DNA from: Galeopsis tetrahit
Lineage: Eukaryota; Streptophyta; Magnoliopsida; Lamiales; Lamiaceae
Length of the DNA stretch: 64,000 bases
Direction of reading: 5' to 3'
NCBI GenBank assembly: GCA_963675135.1
Contig: OY776120.1
Location: forward strand, 11,746,001-11,810,000
Part shown: positions 1 through 11,805 of the stretch, in pieces
Layout of the letters: each line of letters opens with the position of its first letter
How positions within the stretch are numbered: the stretch's first letter is position 1
Notes under the pieces: generated by a model
Database searches by the model: none
Told to the model about the DNA's origin: nothing
The model's input: only the letters and a program-made list of their open reading frames with translations
Made by a program: the position numbers and the translations under genes

Positions 1-2
1 TT

Positions 3-1997
3 GGTCTGGTGATTTTTGGCTTTTTGATCAAGACTGGCTACTTTGAGTCGGATGTGTGCGTGGGGTGTGCGCTGATTGACTTGTTCGCTAACGGCTTTGG
101 TGATTTGGAGTTAGCAAAGAAACTGTTCGACGAAATGCCTGAGAAAAATTCTGTAACTTGGACTTTGATGATCACTAGGTTTACGCAACTGGGCTCTCCT
201 AGAGATGCAATTAGGTTGTTTCTGGATATGATTGTTGCAGGGTTTTATCCGGATCAGTTTACATTTAGCAGTTGCTTATCAGCTTGTTCGGAGCTGGGAT
301 TGTTGAGTATTGGGCAACAGTTTCATAGTTTGGTTATCAAATATGGTCTGTGTTTAGATATCTGTGTGGGATGTAGTTTGGTGGATATGTATGCGAAATG
401 TGCAGTTGATCGATCCATGGATGAGTCGAAGAAAGCTTTCGATAGAATGCCAGAGCATAATGTCATGTCATGGACTGCCATTATCACATCATATGTGCAA
501 AAAGGAGGTTCTGATAATGAAGCTATTGAATTGTATTGTAGGATGATAACAGAGGGTAGAGTGAAACCAAATCACTTCACCTTTGCTACTCTTTTGAAGG
601 CATGTGGTAATCTTTTCAATCCGAGATTGGGTGAACAGATACAAGGTCATGCATTGAAATTCGGACTTGCATCGGTCAATTGTGTTGGTAATTCTCTAAT
701 TAGCATGTACGCCAAGAATGATAGGATAGAAGATGCACGAAAAGCCTTTGAATTCTTGTTCGAAAAGAATCTAGTTTCTTATAATGCAATAGTTGATGGC
801 TACACTAGAAATCTTGATTCTGATGAGGCTTTCGAGCTTTTCAATCAAATTGAAAGCTCTAGTGTTGGTGTTGATGCTTTTACATTTGCTAGTCTTTTGA
901 GTGGAGCTGCAAGTGTTGGAGCAGTTGGGAAAGGCGAGCAGCTACACGCTCGTTTACTAAAAGCAGGGTTCGAGTCCAATTTATGCATTTCCAATGCTTT
1001 GATTTCTATGTATACTAGGTGTGGTGATATAGAAGCTGGATTTCGAGTTTTTAATGAAATGGAAGATCACAATGTAATATCGTGGACATCAATCATCACA
1101 GGCTTTGCTAAACATGGATTCGCAAAAAGGGCTTTGCAACTCTTCAACCAAATGCTCGATTCTGGTGTAGAACCAAATGAGGTCACTTACATTGCTGTTC
1201 TGTCAGCGTGTAGTCATGCAGGACTGATCGATGAGGGATGGAGCCATTTCGAATCGATGCACAAAGAACACGGGATAAGACCAAGAATGGATCATTATGC
1301 ATGCATGGTTGATATATTAGGAAGATCAGGATTTCTTGATAAAGCTTTAGAGTTTATCCAATCAATGCCGTTTACTGCAGATGCTTTAGTGTGGAGAACA
1401 TTGCTCGGTGCCTGTCGCGTTCATGGTGATACAGAGCTTGGAAAACGTGCGGCTGAGATGATTCTTGAGCAGGATCCAAATGATCCAGCAGCTCATATCT
1501 TACTATCCAACTTGTATGCCTCAACAGGGCAGTGGGAACACGTGGCGAGAATCAGGAAAGGGATGAAAGAGAGGAGTTTGTTAAAAGAAGCAGGGTGTAG
1601 CTGGATAGAGATTGGGAGCAAGGTTCATAAGTTTCATGTTGGCGATACGAAACACCCCGAGGCTACGGAGATATACGACGAATTGGAGCGTTTGGTAACG
1701 AAGATAAAAGAGTTGGGATATGTTCCGGACACTAATTTTGTGCTGCATGAGGTAGAGGAGGAACAGAAGGAGCAGTATTTGTTTCAACATAGTGAGAAGA
1801 TAGCTTTGGCTTATGGGCTTATAAGCTCTGCCAAGGTTAAGCCAATCAGAATCTTTAAAAATCTTCGTGTTTGTGGAGATTGTCATTCTGCGATGAAGTA
1901 TATATCAGTGGCTACTGGGAGAGAGATCGTGTTGAGAGACTCAAATAGGTTTCATCACATTAAGAATGGGACTTGTTCTTGTAATGATTATTGGTGA
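3..1997 (+). CDS. EMB2261: DYW-type pentatricopeptide repeat protein, EMB2261-like (5' end outside window)
   Basis: The frame is open from the left window edge to TGA, so the start lies outside; the GTG near base 9 is an internal valine, not a start. About 664 residues are visible, carrying tandem PLS-type PPR repeats (recurring VSYNAIVDGY / ISMYTRCG-like helices) through roughly residue 440, then E/E+ motifs with a GCSWIE box, then a DYW domain. The DYW deaminase signature is present: HSE near residue 595, CGDCH (CxxC) near 625, and the terminal CNDYW. The family binds organellar transcripts and converts C to U in plastids or mitochondria. The order and wording of motifs match, from memory, the Arabidopsis embryo-defective gene EMB2261 (At3g49170), which is about 850 aa, so about 190 residues including the transit peptide are missing. 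No stop or frameshift is visible. An orthology search could change the name but not the PPR-DYW class. Confidence 0.93.
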   Translation, partial: GLVIFGFLIKTGYFESDVCVGCALIDLFANGFGDLELAKKLFDEMPEKNSVTWTLMITRFTQLGSPRDAIRLFLDMIVAGFYPDQFTFSSCLSACSELGLLSIGQQFHSLVIKYGLCLDICVGCSLVDMYAKCAVDRSMDESKKAFDRMPEHNVMSWTAIITSYVQKGGSDNEAIELYCRMITEGRVKPNHFTFATLLKACGNLFNPRLGEQIQGHALKFGLASVNCVGNSLISMYAKNDRIEDARKAFEFLFEKNLVSYNAIVDGYTRNLDSDEAFELFNQIESSSVGVDAFTFASLLSGAASVGAVGKGEQLHARLLKAGFESNLCISNALISMYTRCGDIEAGFRVFNEMEDHNVISWTSIITGFAKHGFAKRALQLFNQMLDSGVEPNEVTYIAVLSACSHAGLIDEGWSHFESMHKEHGIRPRMDHYACMVDILGRSGFLDKALEFIQSMPFTADALVWRTLLGACRVHGDTELGKRAAEMILEQDPNDPAAHILLSNLYASTGQWEHVARIRKGMKERSLLKEAGCSWIEIGSKVHKFHVGDTKHPEATEIYDELERLVTKIKELGYVPDTNFVLHEVEEEQKEQYLFQHSEKIALAYGLISSAKVKPIRIFKNLRVCGDCHSAMKYISVATGREIVLRDSNRFHHIKNGTCSCNDYW

Positions 1998-2213
1998 ATG
2001 TGTCTCAAATGAACTGCAAATAGTGAAAACATGTTTTTGGTTATGAGTTATGACTTTTTTTATCAAATGCTCTGATCGGGCTTTCTTGTTATCTTTTGTA
2101 AGAGATTCGGAAAGAAGAACATTTTATAACTTCGTAGGAGCTTATCAAATTTTAACCTGGCATTACTGTCTAAAATGGTACTCTCAAGTTTTCTAGGATT
2201 TCATCTATGCAGG

Positions 2214-2895
2214 GGTACTTATGAGTTATGACTATGAGAAGAAGTTATATAACGATCACCTTGAATCTCTTCAGGTGACGGAGAAGAACTATATGGCAAT
2301 GTCGAGAGAGGTAGAGAAGCTCAGAGCTGAGTTAAGTAATGCCATGAACTTTTTAGCTTTTGGTTTTATTAACTTTAATAGCACATATCACAAATATAAC
2401 TGCAGGAGGGCCATATGATATGGTGGTTATGGCGGATATAGTAAAAGTATCTCCATGGGGATTTATGCTTCTCCTGCACAAGCCCATGGTGTATAATAAA
2501 AGTATCTCCATGGGGAACTTTGACCCACAAACAGGTACATATGTCTGCACTCTGAATCTGGGCTTCAACCGTTCTGTAATTACTGTAGTTTTTGTACTGA
2601 AAACAAAAGCTGGACCAAGAGTTAAATCCAAAATTTTCTTATTCAATAGGAGTAATAACAAAGATTTCCATGTGATCTTTGGGGTAGGCTCTAATTTATT
2701 AGAAGTATTTTAATCATTGCTCAGCAGGTTCAAGGCCCCCATACTGAAGGTGGTTCACCTCATGTAATAGCACATATGATTCAGGGACTGAGAGGCCCTA
2801 TCTACCCTGCTGCTGCATTTAGGGGCATGCACCTAGTTATGATGCTCGCAAATGGTTGGAGGAGTTTATATGCAGTGCCTATATCATGCATCATA
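2214..2895 (+). pseudogene. FLX-like (FLOWERING LOCUS C EXPRESSOR-like) gene fragment, decayed
   Basis: About 220 bp after the PPR stop, a splice acceptor (TATGCAG, 2207-2213) precedes an exon encoding EKKLYNDHLESLQ and a heptad-rich EKNYMAMSREVEKLRAEL stretch, as in the coiled coil of FLX/FLL proteins. A second acceptor (AACTGCAG, about 2397-2404) leads into GGPY, again as in that family, and a third (GCTCAGCAG, about 2720) into a Q/G/H-rich tail. The reading frame breaks just before YEKK and again in the tail, and about 20 bp (TAAAAGTATCTCCATGGGGA) is duplicated near 2443 and 2498. Because introns are kept, this is a genomic duplicate or truncated gene and not a retrocopy. The family acts in the nucleus in flowering-time control. 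Naming rests on memory of the family. Confidence 0.6.
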
Positions 2896-3131
2896 TAACA
2901 ATGGTAACACTCATATAAACTAAATTCACCATTTAGCACTGTTTTAATACATTTAGAGAGACGAGGACTGTGTTGATTTTATAACCACACTAATTAATCC
3001 ATCCCATAATAAACGTTGTTGAAAAGTTAATGGAGCATTTCAGTTATTCAGCAAATACTGAAATCTCCTTGCTTTGTTCCTAATATTAGTTGGGCCTCTA
3101 TAGCCTCTAGACTCCTCCGAAATATTTGAAG

Positions 3132-3569
3132 TGTTGGAGAATAAGGCTTGGCTCATAACCCAATGGGTCGGCCCAATTGTGGAGATAGGCTTTCGGAGTT
3201 TTTGGTACCAAAGCCGAGACGGACGGCGGCGCGTGTGGCATTTAGGAGTGTGTACCCATTAAACATAGTGGAAATTAAGGACCAATGCTTATAAAGCCTT
3301 CAAAAGTTTTGTAGACTTCCTATGTCGGACAAGGTGATCTTTCACCTTTCCAATCTCAAACTCATCATTAAAAAAGTTGTGAAGCCCACCAACTTAATTA
3401 ATTAAAGAGTTTCTCACTAACCGAAATTTAATTTTGAAACTTTAAATATACCACGTTATCTACTATACGAGTAGATCGACTGCGTCACGTTTAATTATTC
3501 AATAATTAACGTTTAGCCCATCTAATTATTTTAATTAGATAAAGATATCAAAACCCATTAATTCCAACA
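3132..3569 (+). mobile_element. putative solo LTR (copia-like)
   Basis: The segment starts TGTTGGA and ends TCCAACA, the inverted termini usual for copia LTRs, is 438 bp long, and holds a TATA-like box (CTTATAAAGCC) near 3288. The flanking pentamers (TGAAG and AAATC) do not match, so no target duplication supports it. It could be an old or truncated LTR. Confidence 0.4.
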
Positions 3570-5871
3570 AAATCACACATATCTACTAAAATCTATAGTT
3601 TTATTTAATTAGAAAAAAAATCCTCGATTTCATTATTGGTAATTCAATTTCCCCAACGCAAAATACAAAGAGTAGTTAGAAGCAAAATTTGGGGGATAGT
3701 GATGTAAAACAGAATTTTGTGAACATGGACTTGCATCATGTTAGGTCTTCAATAAATTATTGTTTACTTTTTCTAAAGAAACTGTTTTCTGCTTATTATT
3801 TTTCTTATCGAATTGTTCATTTGCTTTCACAAAAATATTTAATTCATTTAAGCCGTTACGCAAATACGTCAAATCTAAATATAAAGTACGTTACAAAAAT
3901 TAATTAGTGACAAATCTATTCAAACTCTTTGAAAAATTAGGTATACCTTTAGTCACTTAGTCACCCGTCTCTTTTTTAAGTGAGATAAAAATTCCCACGT
4001 CAAAATTCATACGGAGTATAAATTTTCATGGAACAAAGTTATTCATGTAATCATGTCTTCCTTCAAATTTCACCCTCTCTGTATTTATTCATGAGAACAC
4101 TTTTGTGAAATATTTCACACATAAATAAGTTTAATTAAGACATTTTATAAAATTTGCGGGTCAAAAGTCTGAATTCGGATCGCTCAAAAAATCCGTGGAT
4201 CGCAAGAATGTAGTTTACTACATGATTAATGTATTGTTAAAACAAAATCAAAATTGTACTACTACATATACAAAATTATTCTAGAGAATTCGCCCAAAAA
4301 CTTAATTGTTCAGAATATTTTTTAATTTGTAAAAAATACTTTTGTTCATGTAATAACGTAGTTTTGGTCACAGTAAAACAATACTGCGAAAAAATATATT
4401 TTTTAATTAAGTTTAATTCACGTTAATTTAGATTTGACCCACAAATTTTTACTCCAAATTTTCCTTAATTGTCTATATAAATGAATTGATTCCACGTATT
4501 TATATGATTTCCATCTTTAAATTGAGATATAATTTTTCGTGATACTAGAGCTAGTGTTTGACTCACGTCTACAATCTGTGTTCAATTCTACCATTAAAAA
4601 CTTCTATCAATATTAAACTATCCACGAAGTCACCTCTTCAAGAAGCAGACTCAAGAATTCATCTCACAAACGAAATAAAAGAATTAATATAAATAAATTA
4701 ATTTCACGTATTAATAAAATATTTAGAACACCGGCAAGTTTAATGTTTTATAAATTGTAATGCATGGTGATGCAGCCCCCTCGTGATGCCCTGCCTGCAT
4801 CATTCTTTTTCACTTTGTCCTTGTTCACGACTTGTCACTTTCTATTCCCTTTTCTTTTTTTTTTTGCAGATCCAATTTCACACTACAATATTCTTTCTTC
4901 ATTTTCCATTTTCTCTACTAACAATATATATGTCAGTTACATTTCAATATCATCATCTAACATATACATATGGATCGGTTGGGTGGCTATATCCCTAGTG
5001 TACCCATTCCACCCTTCTCTTTTTCTTCTTGGAATTTTCTGCTCCGATTTTTTAATTTGCAGCTTTTGATAAAATAATCAACTCCTACATATACTATTAT
5101 AACATGAAATTCTTATTAATTGGCATAAAAATATTTGTGTGTAACTTTTTGCTAATTAACTAATCTGTATGTTGTCTCATCGCAAGATATGATCTCACGT
5201 CAACTTTATCTTTAATATTAAATTATGTTTCATTAATTAAGGTGGATGAAAATAAATATAGAGCAGAAATTTGAAATAAAAGACGTTGTTTAAATTGCTA
5301 TTGCTTAATGAATTGGTGATGAAAAAAAAAACAATTGCTTATTCTTACAAAAACCACAAACTGTTTTCAAATAGAGAGGGTTAACTTCAGTATCAATTAA
5401 CCATTATTTTTTGTATTTTGCATCATCAAGATGTATAAGACGTTTAATTCAAATATAATAAAAGAATTAAGTAATATGGATCATAAAAAAAATAAAAAAA
5501 TCTAATTCAAACATGGTTCAAACTTATCCAATTGGACATGCAATCATGTGTTTTTTGGACCAGCCAGTTACTGGATCTTTCAAGTCATGTCACACACACC
5601 ACATGTTTAAATATTCAGTGGTAGCCACAATTATTTGCTTATACTTTCATTTACCCATAAAATTCACACTATCTTTCAACTTTCCAACCCTGATCTGCCT
5701 TAGTATTCATTACACATTTCATACTCCAAAATACTTAATTTTATTACAATTAAATGCAAAAGGGGAAGCAAAATGGATGATATATTGATGTATAACTAAA
5801 TAAAAAGAAATTATATTTGTTGATGGGAGGATGAAAATAAAGAAAAGCTAGAGGAAATAAAATATAAAAGA
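3570..5871. other. AT-rich intergenic spacer
   Basis: I see no gene with splice or domain support here. Short open frames near 3.7, 4.8 and 5.5 kb are low-complexity and unlike any protein I know. The spacer lies between the FLX-like remnant and the 65-aa peptide gene and probably holds only the 3' flank of the latter. Confidence 0.6.
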
Positions 5872-6069
5872 TTAGAAGGGGTAGGATCTGGTGGTGGGTG
5901 AATCAGCAATAGTGAGGGTGTCTTGGACGAGTTTGCGAGCTTTTCTGCTCCTCATCTCAACTCTCATGCTTTCGCTCTTTTCAATCTCTTTGTAATTTTT
6001 CTTTATTTTCATGGACTTGAGCTTCGACTTCACGCTTTCAATCAATCTCTCCAGTCCCAACATCACCAT
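5872..6069 (-). CDS. short basic plant peptide (65 aa), function unknown
   Basis: The coding exon reads MVMLGLERLIESVKSKLK, a lysine-rich middle, a KSESMRVEMRSRKARKL core, and ends IADSPTTRSYPF followed by TAA. The start is the first ATG after a 5'UTR intron; upstream in the spliced frame there is a TAA with no earlier ATG, so 6067-6069 sets the start, with a second ATG two codons later. The intron (donor CAAG/GTAAGT, acceptor TTGCAG) lies at 6074-6161, and the leader further upstream is CT-rich, as often in plant 5'UTRs. The product is small, highly charged, without a signal peptide or membrane segment, and likely helical. It resembles short uncharacterised plant proteins I have seen but I cannot assign a function. 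Clean splicing and codon pattern argue it is real. Confidence 0.62.
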   Translation of the reverse strand: MVMLGLERLIESVKSKLKSMKIKKNYKEIEKSESMRVEMRSRKARKLVQDTLTIADSPTTRSYPF

Positions 6070-6073
6070 CGAT

Positions 6074-6161
6074 CTGCAACCAATTTTATTATTAATTAAA
6101 TACCTATATATATATTTCAATTTAATTTACTCCACACACAAATATTAAAATATAAACTTAC
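6074..6161 (-). other. 5'UTR intron of the 65-aa peptide gene
   Basis: On the minus strand the donor is CAAG/GTAAGT and the acceptor TTGCAG/ATCG, giving an 88-bp AT-rich intron. It lies four bases upstream of the start codon. Confidence 0.6.
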
Positions 6162-6814
6162 CTTGAACAATTTAGGAATGCCGAGTTTTGAAGATTGAAT
6201 TAAGCGAGATGTCCCACCAACTATCAATTTGCCGTTTGAGGGAGAGAGAGAGAGAGAATGGGGGGATTTATGGAAATTTATTGTGGAGGGTGATGTACGT
6301 AGCTAGTGTGGTGTGGTATTTTATCGTCAAGAGCTAATCTCACTTTTTCTTTTTCTTTTTTTTTTTTTTAACGGCACATATAACACATTTAAGATAATGG
6401 AATTGGAAGTACGTTTTATTGTGGGTTTTGACTTTGACTGGTTGAAATATTATTTCCAAAAATTTGCAAAAAATTTTGGCCCACTAATTCCATTTATCTG
6501 TTGCTTCTACATTTATTTCATACACTCGATCTGATTTATTTTAGATTTTTTTTTTCTATTAAATGCATTCTATCAAATACTTTGTATAGCCAAAATATTT
6601 CATTAATCAACCAAACTTTACAATAATATTCATTTCTTTTAAAAATATGAGTTTAGGGTTTGTTATTTTTTTTCCAACTTAAGCCCAAAACAAACTTTCA
6701 AATCTATAACATTTTGTAGAGCATTCATAACTTTTAAAATCTTTTAATTGTATTGTAACAAATAGTTATTCAATGTGAATATTGCTTGAAATACCTCTTT
6801 TGAATTTTGACTAA

Positions 6815-7028
6815 AAGTGTAAAAGTGTGAAAAGTGCAACACAATATTACTAAAAGGTGTAAATCACTAAAAAGTGCAACATAATATTTAATTTTCTAAA
6901 AAATGTAAGTTACTATAATTGAAAAATGCAACACAATATTTTCTAAAAAGTGTAAGTCACTATAATTGAAAAGTGCAACATAATATTACTAAAACGTGTA
7001 ATTCACTATTATTGAGATGTGCAACACA
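6815..7028. repeat. irregular short tandem repeat (GTGCAACA...ATTACTAAAA units)
   Basis: GTGCAAC-type units recur at about 6834, 6874, 6926, 6973 and 7018, so the period wanders between about 40 and 52 bp. Each unit pairs AAGTGCAACACAATATTACT with a GTGTAA-TCACTA half. The array continues after the CACTA insertion, and related units reappear near 7710-7780. Confidence 0.65.
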
Positions 7029-7402
7029 CACTACAAATAATTGTCAAAATTGCGAGGGAAAATTGTGAGGGTATGTAATCCCTCGTTAAATGGCGAGAGA
7101 TTTTACGAGGGGAGTAGATGGAGAGGGAAATACCGAGGGTTCAAAAAACCCTCGCAGGGAATTACAAATTTCTCGCCATTTAACGAGGGATATTGTTTTA
7201 AAAATGATAAAGGGTGAGGGATTTAATTAATGCTCGCTGGCTAGCGAGGGAATTTAATGCTCGCGGTCAGGCGAGGGATAAATTAAAATGCTCGGCAAAA
7301 AATTAATAGCGAGGAAATTCTGAGGAAATCCCTCGTTATTTATGTTAAAGAGGACTTTTCCCTCGCTAAATCTCTCTCTATTTTGATACTTTTTTTGTAG
7401 TG
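7029..7402. mobile_element. non-autonomous CACTA element (374 bp)
   Basis: It begins CACTACAAAT and ends TTTTTTGTAGTG, the CACTA terminal inverted repeat, and is flanked by the 3-bp target duplication ACA (7026-7028 and 7403-7405). The interior is packed with the motif CGAGGG and its complement CCCTCG, which act as subterminal transposase-binding repeats in this superfamily. No coding frame. Removing it with one ACA restores the host repeat GCAACACAATATTATT. Confidence 0.9.
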
Positions 7403-8468
7403 ACAATATTATTGATTATTATATATATAAAAGAAGATCATTTTTTAGTATAACAACAACCTAGCTTATTAAATGGTAAGTGAGTATTTCTCTAAGGTTG
7501 ATTTACACGGTTTGAAACTCATCACTTCCGCTGATATTTTTTCTTTTCTTTTTCAATTAATATAATATATACTACAAAAGAGATTTATTTATTTATTACC
7601 AATAAGCATTTTTATAAGGTTTCAATCCCCCATTCCCCTAATCAAGCAATTTGATAAAAACAACTGCATAATATTAATTAAAATTGTTATGAATTGTAAT
7701 TGAATTAAATGTGCAACACAATATTACTAAAAAGTGCACACGATATAATCAAAAAGTGTAACATAGTATTATACTATTATCATCAACAGAAAAGAAAAAA
7801 AAAAGACGCTAGCTACCATTTTACCACTACCTTAATAATGTTTATATTTACTGTTTTTATCTTATAATTTGAACCTCAACCCACTTAAAATATGGACTCA
7901 AGTGCATACACACAAGACTCATTCCTCTCATAATTTTGGTTGATCCACCGTCATAATGTCATTTGTGATTGGATTACCTACCTTAATTTGTTTATGCAAT
8001 AATAAAATATAAGTTGTCTTGGATTCAAAAAATAAAATAAAATAAACCTTATGTTAAATTCTCGGGTCATGTTGATTTAGTAGTTTAGGCTTGTACTTAG
8101 AAGTATGTTTCTTTTTAAGTGTTAAATTCAAAAAAATAATTACTGACGATGAGATTTTTTTATTTTTTTTTGAACTAGTTGATCTTTAAAATGATATGTG
8201 CCGGGGGACGAATGGACGATGAAATTGTTCTTCTAAATTACTCGGTAGTATCACCGATTCACCGCCTATATTTGTAAACCATGCGCTGTAGATCCTGTTA
8301 ATTAATTTTTGTATGACTCATTTATTTCATAATTAATAATATTAGCTAGATTTTATGTTGAGTGTACGTATCATGACCGCCAATTTATTATGTATGATGT
8401 AATGGCATATGAATTTTGTAATGTGCAAGACATGATGTCTTAACAAAATATGTGTACCTTATCTACTA
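7403..8468. other. AT-rich spacer
   Basis: There is no supported gene. It includes the continuation of the GTGCAAC repeat around 7710-7780 and homopolymer-rich sequence. Confidence 0.55.
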
Positions 8469-8752
8469 CTCCCTTTTTTCATTTCTATTTATCCCTTATT
8501 ATATTAAATTTCTCCTTTTAAAACGGTAAAAAGTAACTTTATTCTTTTTTATTATCTCCTTTAAATATTTTAAAATTAAATTAAATGCCACTATTTTTCT
8601 TACACAAAAATATTTTTTTTTCTTTTTTCTTTTTAATTGACTAATATATTTTTAATAAAAAGTTATTTTATTTTTTATAATACTAATAAATAACTCTAAC
8701 ATTAAATCTTATATCAAAGTTAAATGAATAATTGAATAAGAAACGAAATGAG
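8469..8752. mobile_element. degenerate Stowaway-like MITE
   Basis: It starts CTCCCTTTTTTCATTTC next to TA and ends GAAACGAAATGAG next to TA. The ends are inverted but diverged, the interior is AT-rich and there is no ORF. Confidence 0.42.
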
Positions 8753-8983
8753 TAATTGATATATTCTAATAATTATAAAATAGAGCGTCTCATCAAGACA
8801 ATAAAATACAAGATAGTAAATTGTCCTGCTTCTCACACTGGCATACACGGTATGTGTTCCTTTTTGCTAGCTAGTCAGTTTTATAATTGAACAATTATTG
8901 ACCACCTATGATGTTCAAGTATTTTTCGCCCATTATGTCATGAGTGAGTATATGTTTTTTTGATCAAATATAAGTATTTAGTA

Positions 8984-9229
8984 CTCCCTCCGTCCCATGG
9001 ATGTCCCAACATTTTTTGCACACTCCAAAAAAGGAAACAACTCACATAATTTTTTCAATAATACTCCTCCTTTATTTTACTTTCCCTTCTCTTTAGTCAA
9101 ATCTCCTCCACTTTAATCAATGAATTACTAATAATACTCATCCTTTATCTTACCTTACACATCACTTTATTCCATTTTCTTAATATCTGTGCCGATCAAA
9201 GTGTGCATAAAATCATGGGACGGAGGGAC
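8984..9229. mobile_element. Stowaway MITE (Tc1/mariner type)
   Basis: The terminal inverted repeats CTCCCTCCGTCCCATG and CATGGGACGGAGGGAC are flanked by the TA dinucleotide on both sides. It is 246 bp with no ORF. The copy at 9702-9950 lies in the opposite orientation. Confidence 0.85.
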
Positions 9230-9701
9230 TAATTGTTATCTTGAAATTCTTAGTTCTAGTTATCACTTATCAGTCACTGTCTAAACCATTCTTCAATATT
9301 TAATTTATTTATTCAAAGAAGAAGAATACTCCATATGTAAGTGAGTGTGTGTTCAATGAACAGTGTAGATAACCTTTTGCAAATGGGAGTTCCTCCCATA
9401 ATCCCATTTACTTCAAAGAGTACAAAACTACTGTTTTTAGGTCGGCAGCCTGAATATTCTGCATGTGCCACAATTTTTAACATGAACATTGTGGCTGGGT
9501 CTGATTAGTAATGGGAATGAGAAATTTTTATTTTAGTCCTATAAGTTTCACAGATTTTAAAATAATTTTTTTAAGTTTCAACTTTATAAAATGCGTCATT
9601 TACCTTTCAATTTTAATCTTTTTTTTACATCAATGGTAGTCCTTTATCTTTTTAAAGAAATAAAGTTGTCAAAATGTCAATTAACAATTACAATTTCATT
9701 A

Positions 9702-9950
9702 CTCCCTCCGTCCCAGGATTTTATGCACACTTTGACCGGCACGGAGATTAAGAAAATAGAATAAAGTGATGTGTAAGGTAAATAAAGGAGGGGTATTATT
9801 GGTAATTTATTGATTAAAGTGAAAGAGATTTGACTAAAGGTAAAATAAAGGAGGGGTATTTTGGTATTATTGTTTTCTTTTTTGGAGTGTACAAAAAATG
9901 TTGGGACGTCCGTTAAGGAAAGTGTGCATAAAATCATGGGACGGAGGGAG
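9702..9950. mobile_element. Stowaway MITE inside the foldback element
   Basis: CTCCCTCCGTCCCAGGAT at the left and CATGGGACGGAGGGAG at the right are flanked by TA (9700-9701, 9951-9952). The opposite arm of the foldback element lacks it (empty site near 30430), which dates the insertion after arm formation. Confidence 0.88.
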
Positions 9951-9952
9951 TA

Positions 9953-10664
9953 CTTTTTACCTTTTGCCTTTTATCCTAAACATCATCCTACCCAATTAAC
10001 AACTAAAATTCCGATTATCTATTTTAGTTTAAGTGAAATTTTAATGAGTTTATAGGGTTAAATATTTTATTTTCACACATAATTATATGAAAATGAATTT
10101 TGGTTGTGGTATAGTTCAATTGCAATTTTTGGGTGGGATAATGCGTAATTATTATTTTTTAAATACATATAATAAAAAAAATAGAATGCCAACCATCTCA
10201 TACAAATTTTTATCATTAGGTTGCGATAACACTTTTGCAATAAACGTACAAGGCCTTTTTTTTTTGCAACAAACTATACGGTCGGATTAGAGCATACTGT
10301 TTATCATGGAGTTGAGTATTGAGATGAGGTTAAAAAATTCAAATAATAATAATTTGGGGTGGAGGAGCAGCGTCGACACCGCCAATTGTTGCAAAAATTT
10401 GAAAGGGTCGCGCACATGGGTGGACGGAGATTGCATAAGTGTTATCGAAACCTGATGATAAAAATTTGTATAAGATGGTTGATATTAATTTTTTTTTTTT
10501 TTGTTATATGTATTTAAAAAAATAATAATTACTCAATATTCCACCCAAAAATTGCAATTGCGCTACACCACAAGCAAAATCCATTTTCCATTTTCGTATA
10601 ATTATGTGTGAAAATAAAATATTTAACCCTTTAAACTCATTAAAATTTCACTTAAATTAAAAAT
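9953..10664. repeat. long inverted repeat of the foldback element
   Basis: The sequence from 9953 to about 10237 (containing TTTCACACATAATTATATGA and AATTGCAATTTTTGGGTGG) recurs inverted from about 10424 to 10664. It then continues after the inserted LTR at 30320-30608, which mirrors 9518-10040. Similarity is high with scattered differences. Confidence 0.85.
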
Positions 10665-11805
10665 TGTTGGGATATGGATCCTGAAACAAGTTATATTTGA
10701 TGATGAGATAAGTTTTGATAAGTCAAAAAGAGAACTTGAATATATTTCTAAGTGTTGACTGATCTAGTTATGGAAGTCGTCTTCTAAGACAAGATCAGAC
10801 AAGTAAAAAGTAAGAATGAAAATAAACTAAGTGTTGAAAAGAAAAGTTTAAATAAGATTTTATGATAAGCTATAATTGTTGTATAGAAGCTTATATTTGA
10901 TGTAATATTTATTAGGATGACTAAGCTGTTTTATAAAGCTTAAAGTAATGTAATAATCTAGATAGGTTAGTTGATAGGACTAGATTAGTTCTACAAAAAA
11001 AGGAAGGTTATGAAGACAAGAAGACTTGTACAAACAAGACAAGTGCTGAGGAAGATGAAATATTCTAAGTACGGAATATTGAAGAAGACAAGTCAAGTCA
11101 AAGTTCAAGTTAAAGATAAGGTCGTATATTGAAGATATGAAGTCTGTTACATATCATAACAGAATAACCGACGAAATTAAAAGGATAAGTACCAGAAGCG
11201 GTTATTAAGTTTGTTAAGAGAAGTTATCAAGAAAGGTTGTTGGATAACAAATTTATTTTGATCAAGTGAAGTCTATAAATACATGAAGACGTTCAACGTT
11301 TGAAGACTACTGATATCGTGACTACTGAAATTACAAATACTGAGCGTATACTGAAGAAATTCAAAGCAAGGAAACTCTCAGAGTGTTAGAAGCAAAGTCC
11401 GTGTCGAAGAAACCCAGAGAAAAGCAAAGTTCATATTCAGAAAGCGAATCAAAATAGATAAGTTTTTCTTTATTGTTTTAGTTTGATTAATCGAAGATAT
11501 ATTTGGTAGTATATTCGAAAAGATCGAAGTCTTAATCTTGGGACTTAAAGCCACAAGACAAGTTAATAAAATTTCACGACTGGAGTTGTGAGAGTGGATG
11601 TAGACAAGTTGTCGAACCACTATAAAATTCGTGTGTTGTTTACTTATTGCATTTATTTTGTGTTTGATTGATTAATTGATTACTTGAAGTGTTAATTGAT
11701 AAATCTGTAAAATAGACAAGTATAGTGTTCATCGTGTATAGTTTAGTATAATCCAAGGACTCATACTTTGATATATTCCGCATTATAAACCACCACAAAA
11801 TATTG

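Noticed and set aside
9..11. GTG as start codon of the PPR gene
   Set aside because: The frame is open to the window edge and the family is about 190 residues longer; this is an internal valine.
4764..5069. 101-aa plus-strand frame
   Set aside because: Phe/Ser/Ile-rich low-complexity AT sequence with no homology signal, splice context or promoter.
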